64,000 bases of DNA from Anopheles merus. Taxonomy: Eukaryota; Arthropoda; Insecta; Diptera; Culicidae. Within the stretch, counting starts at the first letter, position 1, and each line of letters starts with the position of its first letter. The stretch is taken from contig NC_054082.1 in the NCBI RefSeq assembly GCF_017562075.2, positions 54,562,681 through 54,626,680 on the forward strand. The letters run 5' to 3'. The notes beneath the pieces were generated by a model. The model saw nothing but the letters and a program-made list of their open reading frames with translations, was not told where the DNA came from and ran no database searches. The position numbers and the translations under genes were made by a program. Of the stretch, positions 54,075 through 64,000 are shown in pieces.

Positions 54075-54978
54075 ACTATATTATAAACTACATTATTATC
54101 AACCACACTATCAGCTATAGACACATGGTAACGAATCACACTATTGTAACACATTTATAACACATTCAGCAAATCAGACCAGGAAAACAAACCCGAAGAG
54201 TTCAGGCCACACAGTTCATGCAAAAACAACCGAAATATGCAACATAAGCAAAAGCAATCGTCACCGAGAACACATAGCAACAACGTACCAGCGCGGTGAC
54301 GAAGACACCCATTTGAAACCTACTGGCGCAATACATCAAAACTGCAGCATTAGCACGCAGCGACAAAAACACCTCACACCCTTCCAGACACATTGTAAAT
54401 TAAAACCACATAGAAACACCTCACCTAGTAAATACAACACAAAAAACAAGTAATTGCCACAAAACAAAACAGCGACCCAATTTGTAAGAAATGCACCGAA
54501 CCAATATATTTTATCGATAAATAAAACCAAGACCGATGACGGCAGTTCAGATACGTTCGGACTGCCAAGAGAGGACGTTACACTTCCTAAAAATCTTCGC
54601 CTACCAAAATTATTTCTAGTTTCCAGTAAGGGAAACCACTTCAGGGTTTCCATGATCGCCTGCACGATCAAATGCCGGGTTCAATCAGTCCGCTTGAACA
54701 GTTCGCTCCACCTCGTCTCATGTCAGTAAAAACTGACTCCCCGCAAACATAGTACTCGACGGTCCCCGCGTACGTTCGATCACATTACACTACAATATGT
54801 ATAAACTTGAAAGTATTTATTAGAATCAACGGGGCGGTTCCGTGGTAAAAATCAACTTGCACAACTTTAACAATCGCCAGCCGTGGCTTTATACCGTATA
54901 TGAACTATCTTCCGTAGTAAGGACTGACTATCTGGTTGCGTGATGCGATAGCATGTATAGGCCGGCATGAACGGGTAG
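54075..54978. other. Repeat-like DNA of unknown origin
   Basis: I see no supportable gene. A minus-strand ORF at 54336-54671 is hydrophobic but unrecognised. The segment may derive from old mobile DNA into which the truncated RTE copy inserted. Confidence 0.35.
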
Positions 54979-55011
54979 GTCTCTCTTTCTCTCTCTCTCT
55001 CCCTCTCTCTC

Positions 55012-55067
<56 letters not shown>

Positions 55068-55070
55068 CCC
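54979..55070. repeat. (CT)n microsatellite
   Basis: About 90 bp of CT dinucleotides with a few CC and TT interruptions. Confidence 0.95.
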
Positions 55071-55156
55071 TCTGTCTTGGAAGACGAACTAAAAGTTGTG
55101 TCTACTATTGGGTAAATCTTAAACTAGAGGCTGATGCGTTTCAAAGCAGATAGATC

Positions 55157-55280
55157 GTCATCGAACGCGGCTTAGAGGATTTCGTCTGATTTGGACAGTG
55201 TTCATGTCTCAGAGGAATATATAGGTACAATATAACCCCAGCGACAGTTTCTCAACGAAGTTAAACCAACGAAACGAAAT
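55157..55280 (-). pseudogene. Small RTE scrap
   Basis: About 80 bases (55160-55235) closely resemble 51896-51970 of the truncated RTE copy (CGAACGCGGCTNAGAGG... and GATTTGGACAGTGTYCATGTCTCAGAGG). After a gap, GCGACAG-TTCT-like sequence follows to about 55280. It corresponds to the C-terminal coding part just past the reverse transcriptase. It is more diverged than the two large copies, so it is an older insertion or rearranged remnant. Confidence 0.7.
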
Positions 55281-58200
55281 GTAACCAATTTTCGGCTTTG
55301 AGGAAGTTCTACATGATGAATAATTACTAATATGTTGATAGCTTTGCATATAAACAAATTATTTACAAATATTCGGATACATCTGAAGCCATGACTACTT
55401 GCTTTTTCCTAAAGTGACCAGTCCAGATATAAATGTACATTTATTACACCATTTGAATATGATTATGCATCGATATCAAATTCTAAATTAATCCCAATAC
55501 AGAAGATAACAACGCATGAATTTGATGACTGACGCATGACTGACTAAAAGAAGCATAATAATGCTGAACGATTTTTGTTACAAACAATCCAAATACCATT
55601 TCGAGTATTACCGTTTAAACTTAACCAAACAACAACGGAAGAGGATGGATAGCTGAAAAAAATCATACACATTGTGAAGACTCTTGATTAACATTCTCCT
55701 AGTAGTAGTAGTTCTCGTCCTCTTAGTAGTTACGCTCAAAAACTTGTTGATGCTCACTAAAATAACAGAAAGTAAAGCTTTATTCATCAATTACCATTCA
55801 TGGAAAGCCAGACGTGGTAGAGGCGTAGACCCACCCTTCCCTCCCAACAAACCCCGGAAGCTGGAGGACGGAAAGAAAACTGGCCAATTGTATTTGCATA
55901 AATTGTGCCTTTCGCAAACGAAGCGACTTCACGAACGGTTGGTTGAGTGCACCGGCAACAGCCAGATGGGTGATCTGTAATAGACATTCGTGTGGCCTGG
56001 CTTGTGTATTATGTTTTGTGTGTGTATGTTGTTTTTTATCTTTCTCTTTCTCTCTCCCCCGCTCTTTCTTAGCTCCACGTTGTCGGCTATTTTAATTCCC
56101 GGCTTGCAGCCTTCCCGCTTAAATGGAGGGCAAATAGTTTAAATTCAATGATGAAGTTTATATCTAATTAGATCTTCCGGTTTTTAGTCAATATTAGCGG
56201 GTTCAAAGTGTTTTCCGCGTGGCGCGGCGTGGCGTGGCGTGCGCAGGTCGTCCGGTCGGTGTTGCACTTGAGAAGGTATGCACAATACGCCCAAGCATCT
56301 GAAGAAGGAAAGGAAAAAAAGTAATCAAAAAGAGTAGAGGTAGTTTGTGTAAGTGTGGACCTGACACCGGATGCGTTGCATTTGCTTGCAATCGCACGAG
56401 GGCCAGGTGGATGGTGGCGCTTGGAAGTGGTGCGTTTGCTTTTGGTTGATTGGAAAAGTGTGCCAGCGAGAGTAGAGAATAGTGTGTGGATGATTTTTTT
56501 TACATTGCTGACACTTTCCGTTAAAAAGGTGCGAAAAGTTTAATCCACAAGCATAGCATAGGATACTTACGAGAAAGTTTAAAACTATATCTTAGCGTAA
56601 ACTGTATTGTAAGTTAATTGGAAATGAAACAGAGTTTGCCTAAACAGTGAAACACATTTTGATTTGACAAAATGAAATTTTACACTTGTTACACATTTGT
56701 TTGTTTGTTTGTTACTATATGGTAAAGAAGAAAGAGTTCCAGTTGTAGATATGTGCAAATAAATGTTGTAGCTCTTTGGCATTGTGCCTCTTCACTGACT
56801 AGTAACATACATTTATGCCAAGAAATATCGAAACATTCAAACATCATTCATATTAAAATATTAATACGGGTTAAATAACCCTATTTCAACCACAAGATTC
56901 AAACACAGTGAATAACATTTTCACAGTCCGAGTGATTGGCTAATAACTGACGGCTTGGTAGACTGCACTAGAAAGCTCACCATCGATAGAGTACTCCCGG
57001 ACGTGAAACGCTGGCAATGTGTTTTAAGCTCTTGCTCGTCGAAGCAACAGCAGCAAAACAGTGCGACCCGCTACCCAATTTATTAGCATGTGACAACAGC
57101 TGATAAAGTGTCGATATTATTCGTACCTGTCTACCTGTATCGCATCACGAATAGGCGGAATGCATTTGATTTGTGGCTAAAAAGGGTACAGAGCTAAAAC
57201 GAAAATGGTACTTCAACGACCCGGAACCAATTCCCCGGACAGTGCTTTATGCTCTCACTAAACCCATACACCCAGGAAGCATGACAAGTGCATTGGCGTG
57301 TCGATGGAGGAAAACTCGGTGCACCTTGGTGCACCTGTGCGACGTCCAAACTGGCGACATGCGGTCCCAAATGCATTGATATAGTGCATGCGACGGACCA
57401 ATGCACCATACACGGGCGCACGGGCTCCGATGGTGGCCGAATTATCACGAAATGTGCGAATTATCTCGTACGCCTCGCGACGCAAAGCTCGATTGTTTTT
57501 GGCTGATCAAACTGTACGCCTTTTTCCCGTAGCGTTGCAACAAACAGCTCTACCTCCCACCAGGAATTCATTTTGGCACCTTGTCGATGTTTTATCAGGT
57601 AACGTGCGATTTATTCCCGCGTTTTGACCGCGTACCAATCCTTTCCTTTCTGGAAAGGCGAGAGGCGCGCGTGTGCTTATATGTGGCCGAATCCGGGCCA
57701 CTCGGGACGGTCAGGAAGCCTATTGTTTCCTGATGCTGTGTGTGCTACGCACAAATCACCATAATTATGTCAGGCGTTTTATTCGGACCGTGCCGTCTAA
57801 CGAACACTCGGTACACCGCGCGACGCTTATGTAAATGCAGTTCAAAAGCAACACCATAAGCCAGCAGGAGGAGTGACTGTTTGGTCTGCTGAGTGGGGAG
57901 GGTTCGGGGGAGGGTTGCGATGGTGAGTGAGCTTTTGCCTCGATCCCAGCATCGTGTTCCTTCCTTTCGGAAGGGAATCTTTTTTAGTGTGTAGTTCCGG
58001 GTCCAGCGCCGAAAATGTGAGCCGATGCACCATTGCGGCCCTCTGAGGGCCAGCGTTTCGCGTTTCGCATGCATATTATTACCTGATTTACGGCTAATTA
58101 AGTTGTGGCAGAGTTCAGCTCGGGTTGCGAGACACGGCTGTGGGCTGTTATGGAATTTGTATGCGCGCGTGTGTTTATGAATGAAACACGTCCGGTTTAA

Positions 58201-60163
58201 CGGTGTGCTCTGTGGCGAAATGTACGGCACTTTAGGTACGCACTGACCCATTCGTTAAGCAGGTGAATAGATAATGGAGCCAGCGGGATTCACTAATGCG
58301 GCATCTGGATTAACAAAAGGCATTGCATTACAAGAAGTTGCTGACGTGTATGTCCTGCTTAACGGTGGAAAACGATCGAAGAAAAGCCACACGCTAGGGA
58401 TTGTACGTTAGAATATTGTTTCCGCTAGTTGGGTTTGTTTCAAAATGCTCGATTCATCACCATTAATAATTCACATTGAAAATGCTCAACATTGAACTAG
58501 ATAGATTGGTCATCCGTGAATTTGATCCATTCAATAAATACAAGAAGTGTAAAGTCAAAGCTGTCAACAGAAGTCTATAGAACTTTCAATAGAATTGGAA
58601 GTATGAATAATTCTACTAACAACATTTAAAAGAAAGTAAATGAAGTAAATTGTTGCATCTTCAGATTGCTCACAGAATTAATAAAGGTATATAAGTGTTC
58701 TAACATTTTTAAACAACATTTTTTTAATGTTCTGCGAGCGATTTTGTTATTCATTTCACTATTTTACTCTCATTGTGGGCATTTTTTAGGTAATTAATTT
58801 AGGTAATGTTTTTATTTATTTAAGGTTAGTTTATGTAGTATAATTAGTATTGTAAATAATTGATAATTAAATGGAAAGTTTGTTGAACAGATGTTAATAT
58901 AAAATATTGAAATAACCTTGTTTAATTGTAAATAATTTTAAAAACTATTAAAAATACATTGTCAGCATTCTTTAGATAAATATAAGAGTTATTTATGTAA
59001 ATTAATTGAAAAAGGCATTGATCAACTTAGACCAGATTAGACGAAGTTAAATAACAAGGTATTGGATACATAAAAATGATATAAACATTTTTAAATGTAG
59101 CAAAGCAATTGCACATTATTTCGTAAGCATTATTGCATTATTTAGAAGTTGAAGGTTAATTTTTTATGTTGAAGGTTAATCTCTTGTGCTGAAGGCGTAT
59201 TTAGCTAAACGAGAAATTTTGCACTGTGAAGAGATTTTTTAAATTTATCTCACACCATTTGTCGTATTCATCATTTAAATTTTATTTAACCATCTTATGT
59301 GAAGTCTTCAGCGAATGAGTAGACAAAGTATTGTTTTACACAAACATTTGGATGAAAAATATTTGATTTATTCTAAATAAATGTGAATAAAAGACAAGCA
59401 AGGGAAAAAGTTGTTAAAATTAAGTATAATGTTATACAACAAACATAAAAATTTAACTGCTATACAACGTTTCAAAGATTTAGTACGTAAAAACTAAAAA
59501 CTGTGACAAAACATTATTATGAATCAAAATGGAAGTTTCTATGCAAATATAACGAGCAGCTCAAAGATATATGTGTTTTTCAACATAAAAAAACATTATT
59601 TTTCCATGCAAAGTGTATGCCATTCCTGGGTATGCGGTTGAATGGTTACGTAAAGAGTTTTGGTGGTAGAGGTTTGGTCATTTGGTCCTTATTTGAAACT
59701 ACATAATCATCATATCTTCTTTATAAGTAATTTGTTTCATTCATGTGCAATGATCAAATAAAGCATTTTCCTGCATCTATTGTTCCCCGTCCATTCTTGA
59801 ATATGCAAACCTTCGTGCACCTAGTCGAATCCTTAGGCGAAGATAATTATTTTGTATTAGTTTTTGGCCAACCGAGCTTTGCTAAAATGACCCGACTTCA
59901 AAAACTATCAATGCCTATTCCTCCACAAATTGCACTGTCAATTTTAATGTTAGTGTGAATAAACTAAAATCACTATTGCGTAGCGCTCATTTTAATTTTA
60001 ATGAGCTTATCTTTGTTTTGGTTTTGGTAATTTGTTACATGTTTTTCTTTAATACTTTATTTCTTTCATCTTATCAGTGCGATGTAACGTATAGCAATAA
60101 ATTTGTAGGCATATAGTGGCTGGGTGACTTTTGTTATTAAATAAATAATTAAATAAATAAAGT
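55281..60163. other. Gene-free interval, AT-rich to the right
   Basis: I found no gene or element termini. A short GTTT run lies near 56699. Around 57.0-58.3 kb the DNA is GC-richer, with a 168-codon minus ORF (57745-58251) that lacks recognisable domains. From 58.4 to 60.1 kb it is strongly AT-rich, with short tandem GTTGAAGGTTAAT-like units near 59.15 kb. Confidence 0.4.
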
Positions 60164-60171
60164 AGAACACA
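60164..60171. repeat. Target-site duplication of the full-length RTE, left
   Basis: AGAACACA, repeated at 63482-63489 directly after the GTAA tail. Confidence 0.7.
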
Positions 60172-63100
60172 GCTCTGTAATGGGATGGGATCCGAAGCCC
60201 TCCGAGGGATAACACAGGCTCTCCCATCCAACTCCTATTCCGACACGTCCTCGTCGTGCAGAGTGGTAACATGTGCCTTCATATATCCTAGCTTGGGTAC
60301 ACGGGCTAGATCCAACCCCTTGGGCGGATGGTGGCATATGGCGAACCAGGAGGGGGGTGGGTATCCCAGGAAACTGGGTGCCTGAACGTCGGGGGGCAAC
60401 CCGACGCTAAATAAAATGGCCACGTGGGCGCAGGGCCAGTCACCCAGTCCCATGGAACAACTGACTACAGAAAGCATCAGAAGGATACGAAACGGACTTA
60501 ACGATACCGACCATACGCAATGCCCCCGGACAACGATTAAAATGGGCTCATGGAACGTACGCACTCTTAGCAAAGCCGGAGCCTTGAAACAACTTGATGA
60601 CGCCCTAGCCACATTGAGCATGGACCTCGTAGCTCTACAAGAGATTCGGTGGCTAGGGAACGGTGTGCACAACAGGCGTGGTAAGCAATGCTACGATATT
60701 TACTACAGCTGCCACGACCGCCACCACGTGCTCGGAACGGGTTTCGCCGTAGGTCCCCGGCTGAAATCCGTAATCATAGATTTCAAGGCTATAAACGATA
60801 GGCTATGCACCCTGCGCATGCGAGGCAAATTTTTTAATATAAGCCTCATAAACGTTCACGCCCCTACCGAAGATAAAGAGGAAGAGGAGAAGGACCTTTT
60901 TTACGGCCGCCTCGCTAGAACTATAGATGCGTGCCCCAGGCATGACCTCAAAATCATCCTGGGGGACTTCAACGCAAAAGTCGGTAGGGAGCCAATGTAC
61001 CGCCAATACACTGGCTGTCACAGTCTGCATGAGCACAGTAACGATAATGGTAGTAGATTGATCCAGTTCGCCGCAGCGAACAATCTGGTTGTAGGAAGTA
61101 CCAAATTTGCGCGGAGGGACATCCACAAAATGACGTGGGCGCACCCGGATGGCGAATCCTTCAACCAGATCGACCACGTGTTAATAAGCCGCCGACGACA
61201 GTCGAGCCTGTTAAACGTCAGAACTTATCGAGGAGCCAATATCGATTCCGATCACTACTTGGTTGGCTTAGTGATACGTTGTAGAATCGCCCGCCCCCGC
61301 ACCAATGGGGGCGGAGAAAACACGCAGCCTCGGCTCAACACGGACTCTCTAAGGGACATTACTGTCCAACAGGAATTCAAAGCCGCTTTAGACGAGTCTC
61401 TACTACCAGAAAACAGATATGAAACTACGAGCGAGAGGTGGAACGCTCTAAAAACAAAAATAATAAACTGTGCAAGAAATATACTCCCACCACGTCGTGG
61501 CAACACCAAATCTGGCTGGTTCGACGATGAATGCAGACAAGTGACCGAACGTAAGAATACTGCATACCGAGCAATGCAGCAACGGCATAGAACGCGGGCA
61601 TGCGCAGAGGAATATTCACGGCTCAGACGCGAAGAGAAACGAGTTCACCGCTCTAAGAAGCATGCTTTGGAAGAGCAAAACATGCGGGAACTCGAGCAAA
61701 CCAGAGAGGCGTACGGACCGACACGTAAGTTTTACCAAGCGATAGCAGGTCACCGAAACAACGTGGTACCTAAGGTAACCTGCTGTCGCAACAAGGATGG
61801 AGATCTGGTTAGTAACCAGCCAGAGGTCCTCTCGCGGTGGGCTCAGTACTTTGATGAATTACTCAACGACCAGTTAAACGAACAGCTAGAAGCGCCACTA
61901 GCAGATAGTGTCATGCTACTGCCACCTAGCATAGAAGAAACACGAAAGGCTATCCGTCGGCTGAAAAATAACAAGGCACCCGGAACCGACGGAATTGCAG
62001 CTGAACTGGTCAAGAATGGAGGTGCACGACTAGAAAACGAGATTCATCAAATTGTTACTGAGGTGTGGGATAGCGAATCGATGCCTTGTGATTGGAATCT
62101 CGGCATCATCTACCCCATATACAAGAAGGGAGATAGGTTGGACTGCAACAACTACAGGGGTATTACGGTGTTGAATACCGCCTATAAAATATTCTCCCTG
62201 ATCCTTCAGGATCGCCTTGTCCCGCACGTCGAAGAGATAGTAGGAAACTATCAAAGAGGATTCCGAAACGGAAAATCAACCACTGATCAGATCTTCACCA
62301 TGCGGCAGATCTTGGAGAAGATGGCTGAATACAAAAACGACACATACCATCTCTTCATAGACTTCAAAGCCGCATACGATAGCATAGCCAGGGTAAAACT
62401 GTACGACGCTATGAGCTCATTTGGAATCCCGGCCAAACTGATAAGGCTAGTTAGAATGACTATGACCAACGTCACATGCCAGGTGAGGGTGGATGGAAAA
62501 CTCTCAGGACCTTTTGCTACCACCAAAGGTCTGCGCCAGGGGGACGGGCTTGCCTGTCTCCTATTCAACTTGGCGCTAGAGAGGGCCATCCGCGACTCGA
62601 GGGTGGAGACTACGGGAACCATCTTCTATAAGTCAACCCAGATCCTGGCATACGCTGATGATATAGACATCATTGGTCTGCGGCTCTCCTATGTAGCAGA
62701 AGCCTACCAAGGGATTGAGCAGGCGGCAGAGAGCCTCGGATTGCAGATAAACGAGGCAAAGACCAAACTGATGGTGGCAACATCAGCGGACCTACCAATA
62801 AATAATCCGAATCTACGTAGGCGTGACGTACAGATAGGTGAACGCACTTTTGAAGTCGTCCCACAATTCACCTATCTTGGGTCAAAGGTCAGCAACGACA
62901 ACAGCATGGAAGCTGAGTTGCGCGCAAGGATGCTGGCTGCCAACCGGTCATTCTACAGCCTGAAAAAGCAGTTTACCTCAAAGAACCTGTCGCGACGGAC
63001 GAAGCTGGGACTATATAGTACCTATATAGTACCAGTACTCACATACGCCTCTGAGACATGGACACTGTCCAAATCTGACGAAACCCTCTTAGCCGCGTTC

Positions 63101-63481
63101 GAGAGGAAGATGCTCAGAAGGATACTTGGCCCCGTATGTGTGGAAGGACAATGGAGGAGCCGCTATAATGACGAGCTATACGAGATGTACGGCGACCTCA
63201 CTGTCGTACAGCGTATAAAGCTCGCCAGGCTCCGGTGGGCTGGCCATGTTATACGCATGGAAACGGACGACCCAGCCCGTAAAGTCTTTTTAGGCCGTCC
63301 ACAAGGACAGAGGAGGCGTGGTAGGCCCAAACTGAGGTGGCAAGATGGCGTGGAGGCGTCCGCCATTAAGGCCGGGATAACGGACTGGCAGACGAAGGCG
63401 CGAGACCGTGAGCGGTTTCGGACACTCCTGAGGCAGGCCAAGACCGCAAAGCGGTTGTAGTGCCGGATAAGTAAGTAAGTA
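60172..63481 (+). mobile_element. Full-length RTE-type non-LTR retrotransposon
   Basis: About 3.3 kb: a roughly 244-bp 5' leader, one ORF, and a very short 3' UTR ending in a GTAA tandem tail (63467-63481). This layout, with endonuclease plus reverse transcriptase in one roughly 1000-residue ORF and a simple-repeat 3' tail instead of poly(A), is characteristic of the RTE clade. An 8-bp AGAACACA duplication flanks it. The exact 5' boundary rests on that duplication. Confidence 0.9.
60416..63460 (+). CDS. RTE endonuclease-reverse transcriptase, intact
   Basis: 1014-residue ORF with no stop or frameshift. It nicks the target and copies its RNA onto the exposed 3' end. The APE-type endonuclease occupies about 43-275. 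Catalytic landmarks there are SWNVRTLS, the Glu of LQEIRW, INVHAPTEDKE, ILGDFNAKVG and the SDHY motif in NIDSDHYLVG. A basic coiled linker follows (about 330-430, rich in Arg, Lys and Glu). The reverse transcriptase spans about 500-780, with NNKAPGTDGI, FIDFKAAYDS, GLRQGDGLACLLFNLALE and YADDIDIIG near 745. A C-terminal domain (YLGSKVS, LTYASETWTL, RWAGHV) completes it, with no RNase H. The ATG at 60416 is the first that includes the whole endonuclease. All visible catalytic residues are present, so it may be active. Confidence 0.94.
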   Translation: MATWAQGQSPSPMEQLTTESIRRIRNGLNDTDHTQCPRTTIKMGSWNVRTLSKAGALKQLDDALATLSMDLVALQEIRWLGNGVHNRRGKQCYDIYYSCHDRHHVLGTGFAVGPRLKSVIIDFKAINDRLCTLRMRGKFFNISLINVHAPTEDKEEEEKDLFYGRLARTIDACPRHDLKIILGDFNAKVGREPMYRQYTGCHSLHEHSNDNGSRLIQFAAANNLVVGSTKFARRDIHKMTWAHPDGESFNQIDHVLISRRRQSSLLNVRTYRGANIDSDHYLVGLVIRCRIARPRTNGGGENTQPRLNTDSLRDITVQQEFKAALDESLLPENRYETTSERWNALKTKIINCARNILPPRRGNTKSGWFDDECRQVTERKNTAYRAMQQRHRTRACAEEYSRLRREEKRVHRSKKHALEEQNMRELEQTREAYGPTRKFYQAIAGHRNNVVPKVTCCRNKDGDLVSNQPEVLSRWAQYFDELLNDQLNEQLEAPLADSVMLLPPSIEETRKAIRRLKNNKAPGTDGIAAELVKNGGARLENEIHQIVTEVWDSESMPCDWNLGIIYPIYKKGDRLDCNNYRGITVLNTAYKIFSLILQDRLVPHVEEIVGNYQRGFRNGKSTTDQIFTMRQILEKMAEYKNDTYHLFIDFKAAYDSIARVKLYDAMSSFGIPAKLIRLVRMTMTNVTCQVRVDGKLSGPFATTKGLRQGDGLACLLFNLALERAIRDSRVETTGTIFYKSTQILAYADDIDIIGLRLSYVAEAYQGIEQAAESLGLQINEAKTKLMVATSADLPINNPNLRRRDVQIGERTFEVVPQFTYLGSKVSNDNSMEAELRARMLAANRSFYSLKKQFTSKNLSRRTKLGLYSTYIVPVLTYASETWTLSKSDETLLAAFERKMLRRILGPVCVEGQWRSRYNDELYEMYGDLTVVQRIKLARLRWAGHVIRMETDDPARKVFLGRPQGQRRRGRPKLRWQDGVEASAIKAGITDWQTKARDRERFRTLLRQAKTAKRL

Positions 63482-63489
63482 AGAACACA
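63482..63489. repeat. Target-site duplication of the full-length RTE, right
   Basis: AGAACACA, identical to 60164-60171. Confidence 0.7.
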
Positions 63490-64000
63490 TCTTTTCTCAA
63501 TAGGACTTAGGTAGATTAAGAAATCAATAGGTAACTTTGATTGATCAATAGGAACCAACTTGAATTTGGTCTTAGATTGATTTGAAAAAAATGCGAAAAC
63601 CCTAGCATTTTTTATGCAAACTATTGCTACATATCAATAACTTGTTAAGATGTTTGTGTGTGTTGCAGTTGTTATTGGCATTTTTCTTTATTCCTCGCAC
63701 TAAGTTATCTCATTAGAAGACTGCTTTTCTCTAAGCAATACGCCAAAGCCGTCTGCCATTAATAAAAAAGGACTTATAAACAGGGAGCAAACATGTTTAT
63801 TTTTATCTAACGCTGTTTCCGAAATGTTCATGCTGCGAAGGACTCTTGATGCTAGATGGTTTATAAAAGAAGCATTTCATTAATTTTTTTATTTCGCTCA
63901 AAGGAAATTAGAATTGGTAATGATTTAAGATTAATGTAAAAAACTTACATGGATGCTAGTGTTATGTATTTATATCTAATCGAATTAATAAATTATCAAG
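63490..64000. other. AT-rich flank
   Basis: I see no gene or element in the last 511 bases. Confidence 0.5.

Noticed and set aside
57745..58251. 168-codon minus ORF as a gene
   Set aside because: No domain, signal peptide or composition bias typical of coding DNA; probably chance in a GC-richer stretch.
1..64000. CRISPR arrays, bacterial operons, tRNA or rRNA genes
   Set aside because: Spaced-repeat arrays are absent and genes are spliced. B-box-like motifs outside the SINE were not accompanied by a foldable tRNA cloverleaf on manual reading.

Overview
The window is nuclear DNA of an insect, most likely a mosquito and probably Anopheles. The support is short GT-AG introns (62-500 bp), a Dishevelled gene of dipteran type, Mag-like Ty3/gypsy and RTE-type retrotransposons, a tRNA-derived SINE and several MITEs. 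Species was inferred from family content, not from any database match. Nothing prokaryotic is present, so there are no operons, ribosome binding sites or CRISPR arrays.

Layout. Bases 1-33,000 hold few mobile elements and four well-supported genes: dishevelled (minus, 2.4-4.15 kb), a secreted pancreatic-type lipase (minus, 6.46-7.68 kb), galactose-1-phosphate uridylyltransferase (plus, 25.3-26.5 kb) and a membrane-anchored short-chain dehydrogenase homologue with altered catalytic residues (plus, 30.8-32.4 kb). A 17.6 kb gene-free interval separates the lipase from GALT. It contains microsatellites and one unexplained cluster of perfect hairpins near 19.3 kb.

From 33.2 kb onward the window is dominated by mobile DNA. 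In order: a SINE with 14-bp target duplications; a 9.9 kb tandem Ty3/gypsy array (LTR-internal-LTR-internal-LTR) bounded by one 5-bp duplication, whose second copy carries a foldback MITE; a piggyBac-like MITE; a pogo/Tc1-mariner-like MITE; a remnant of a second RTE-like family; a Harbinger-like MITE; a 5'-truncated RTE copy (minus); a short RTE scrap; and a full-length RTE element with an intact 1014-residue ORF (plus). A convergent pair of small housekeeping genes sits in this block: NAA38 (NatC subunit) and COA6 (mitochondrial copper/cytochrome oxidase assembly).

The genes do not form a shared pathway. The main interest lies in transposon architecture: the three-LTR array whose copies share an integrase deletion, a hairpin MITE built from 21-bp phased units, and a MITE ending 39 bp before the NAA38 start codon.
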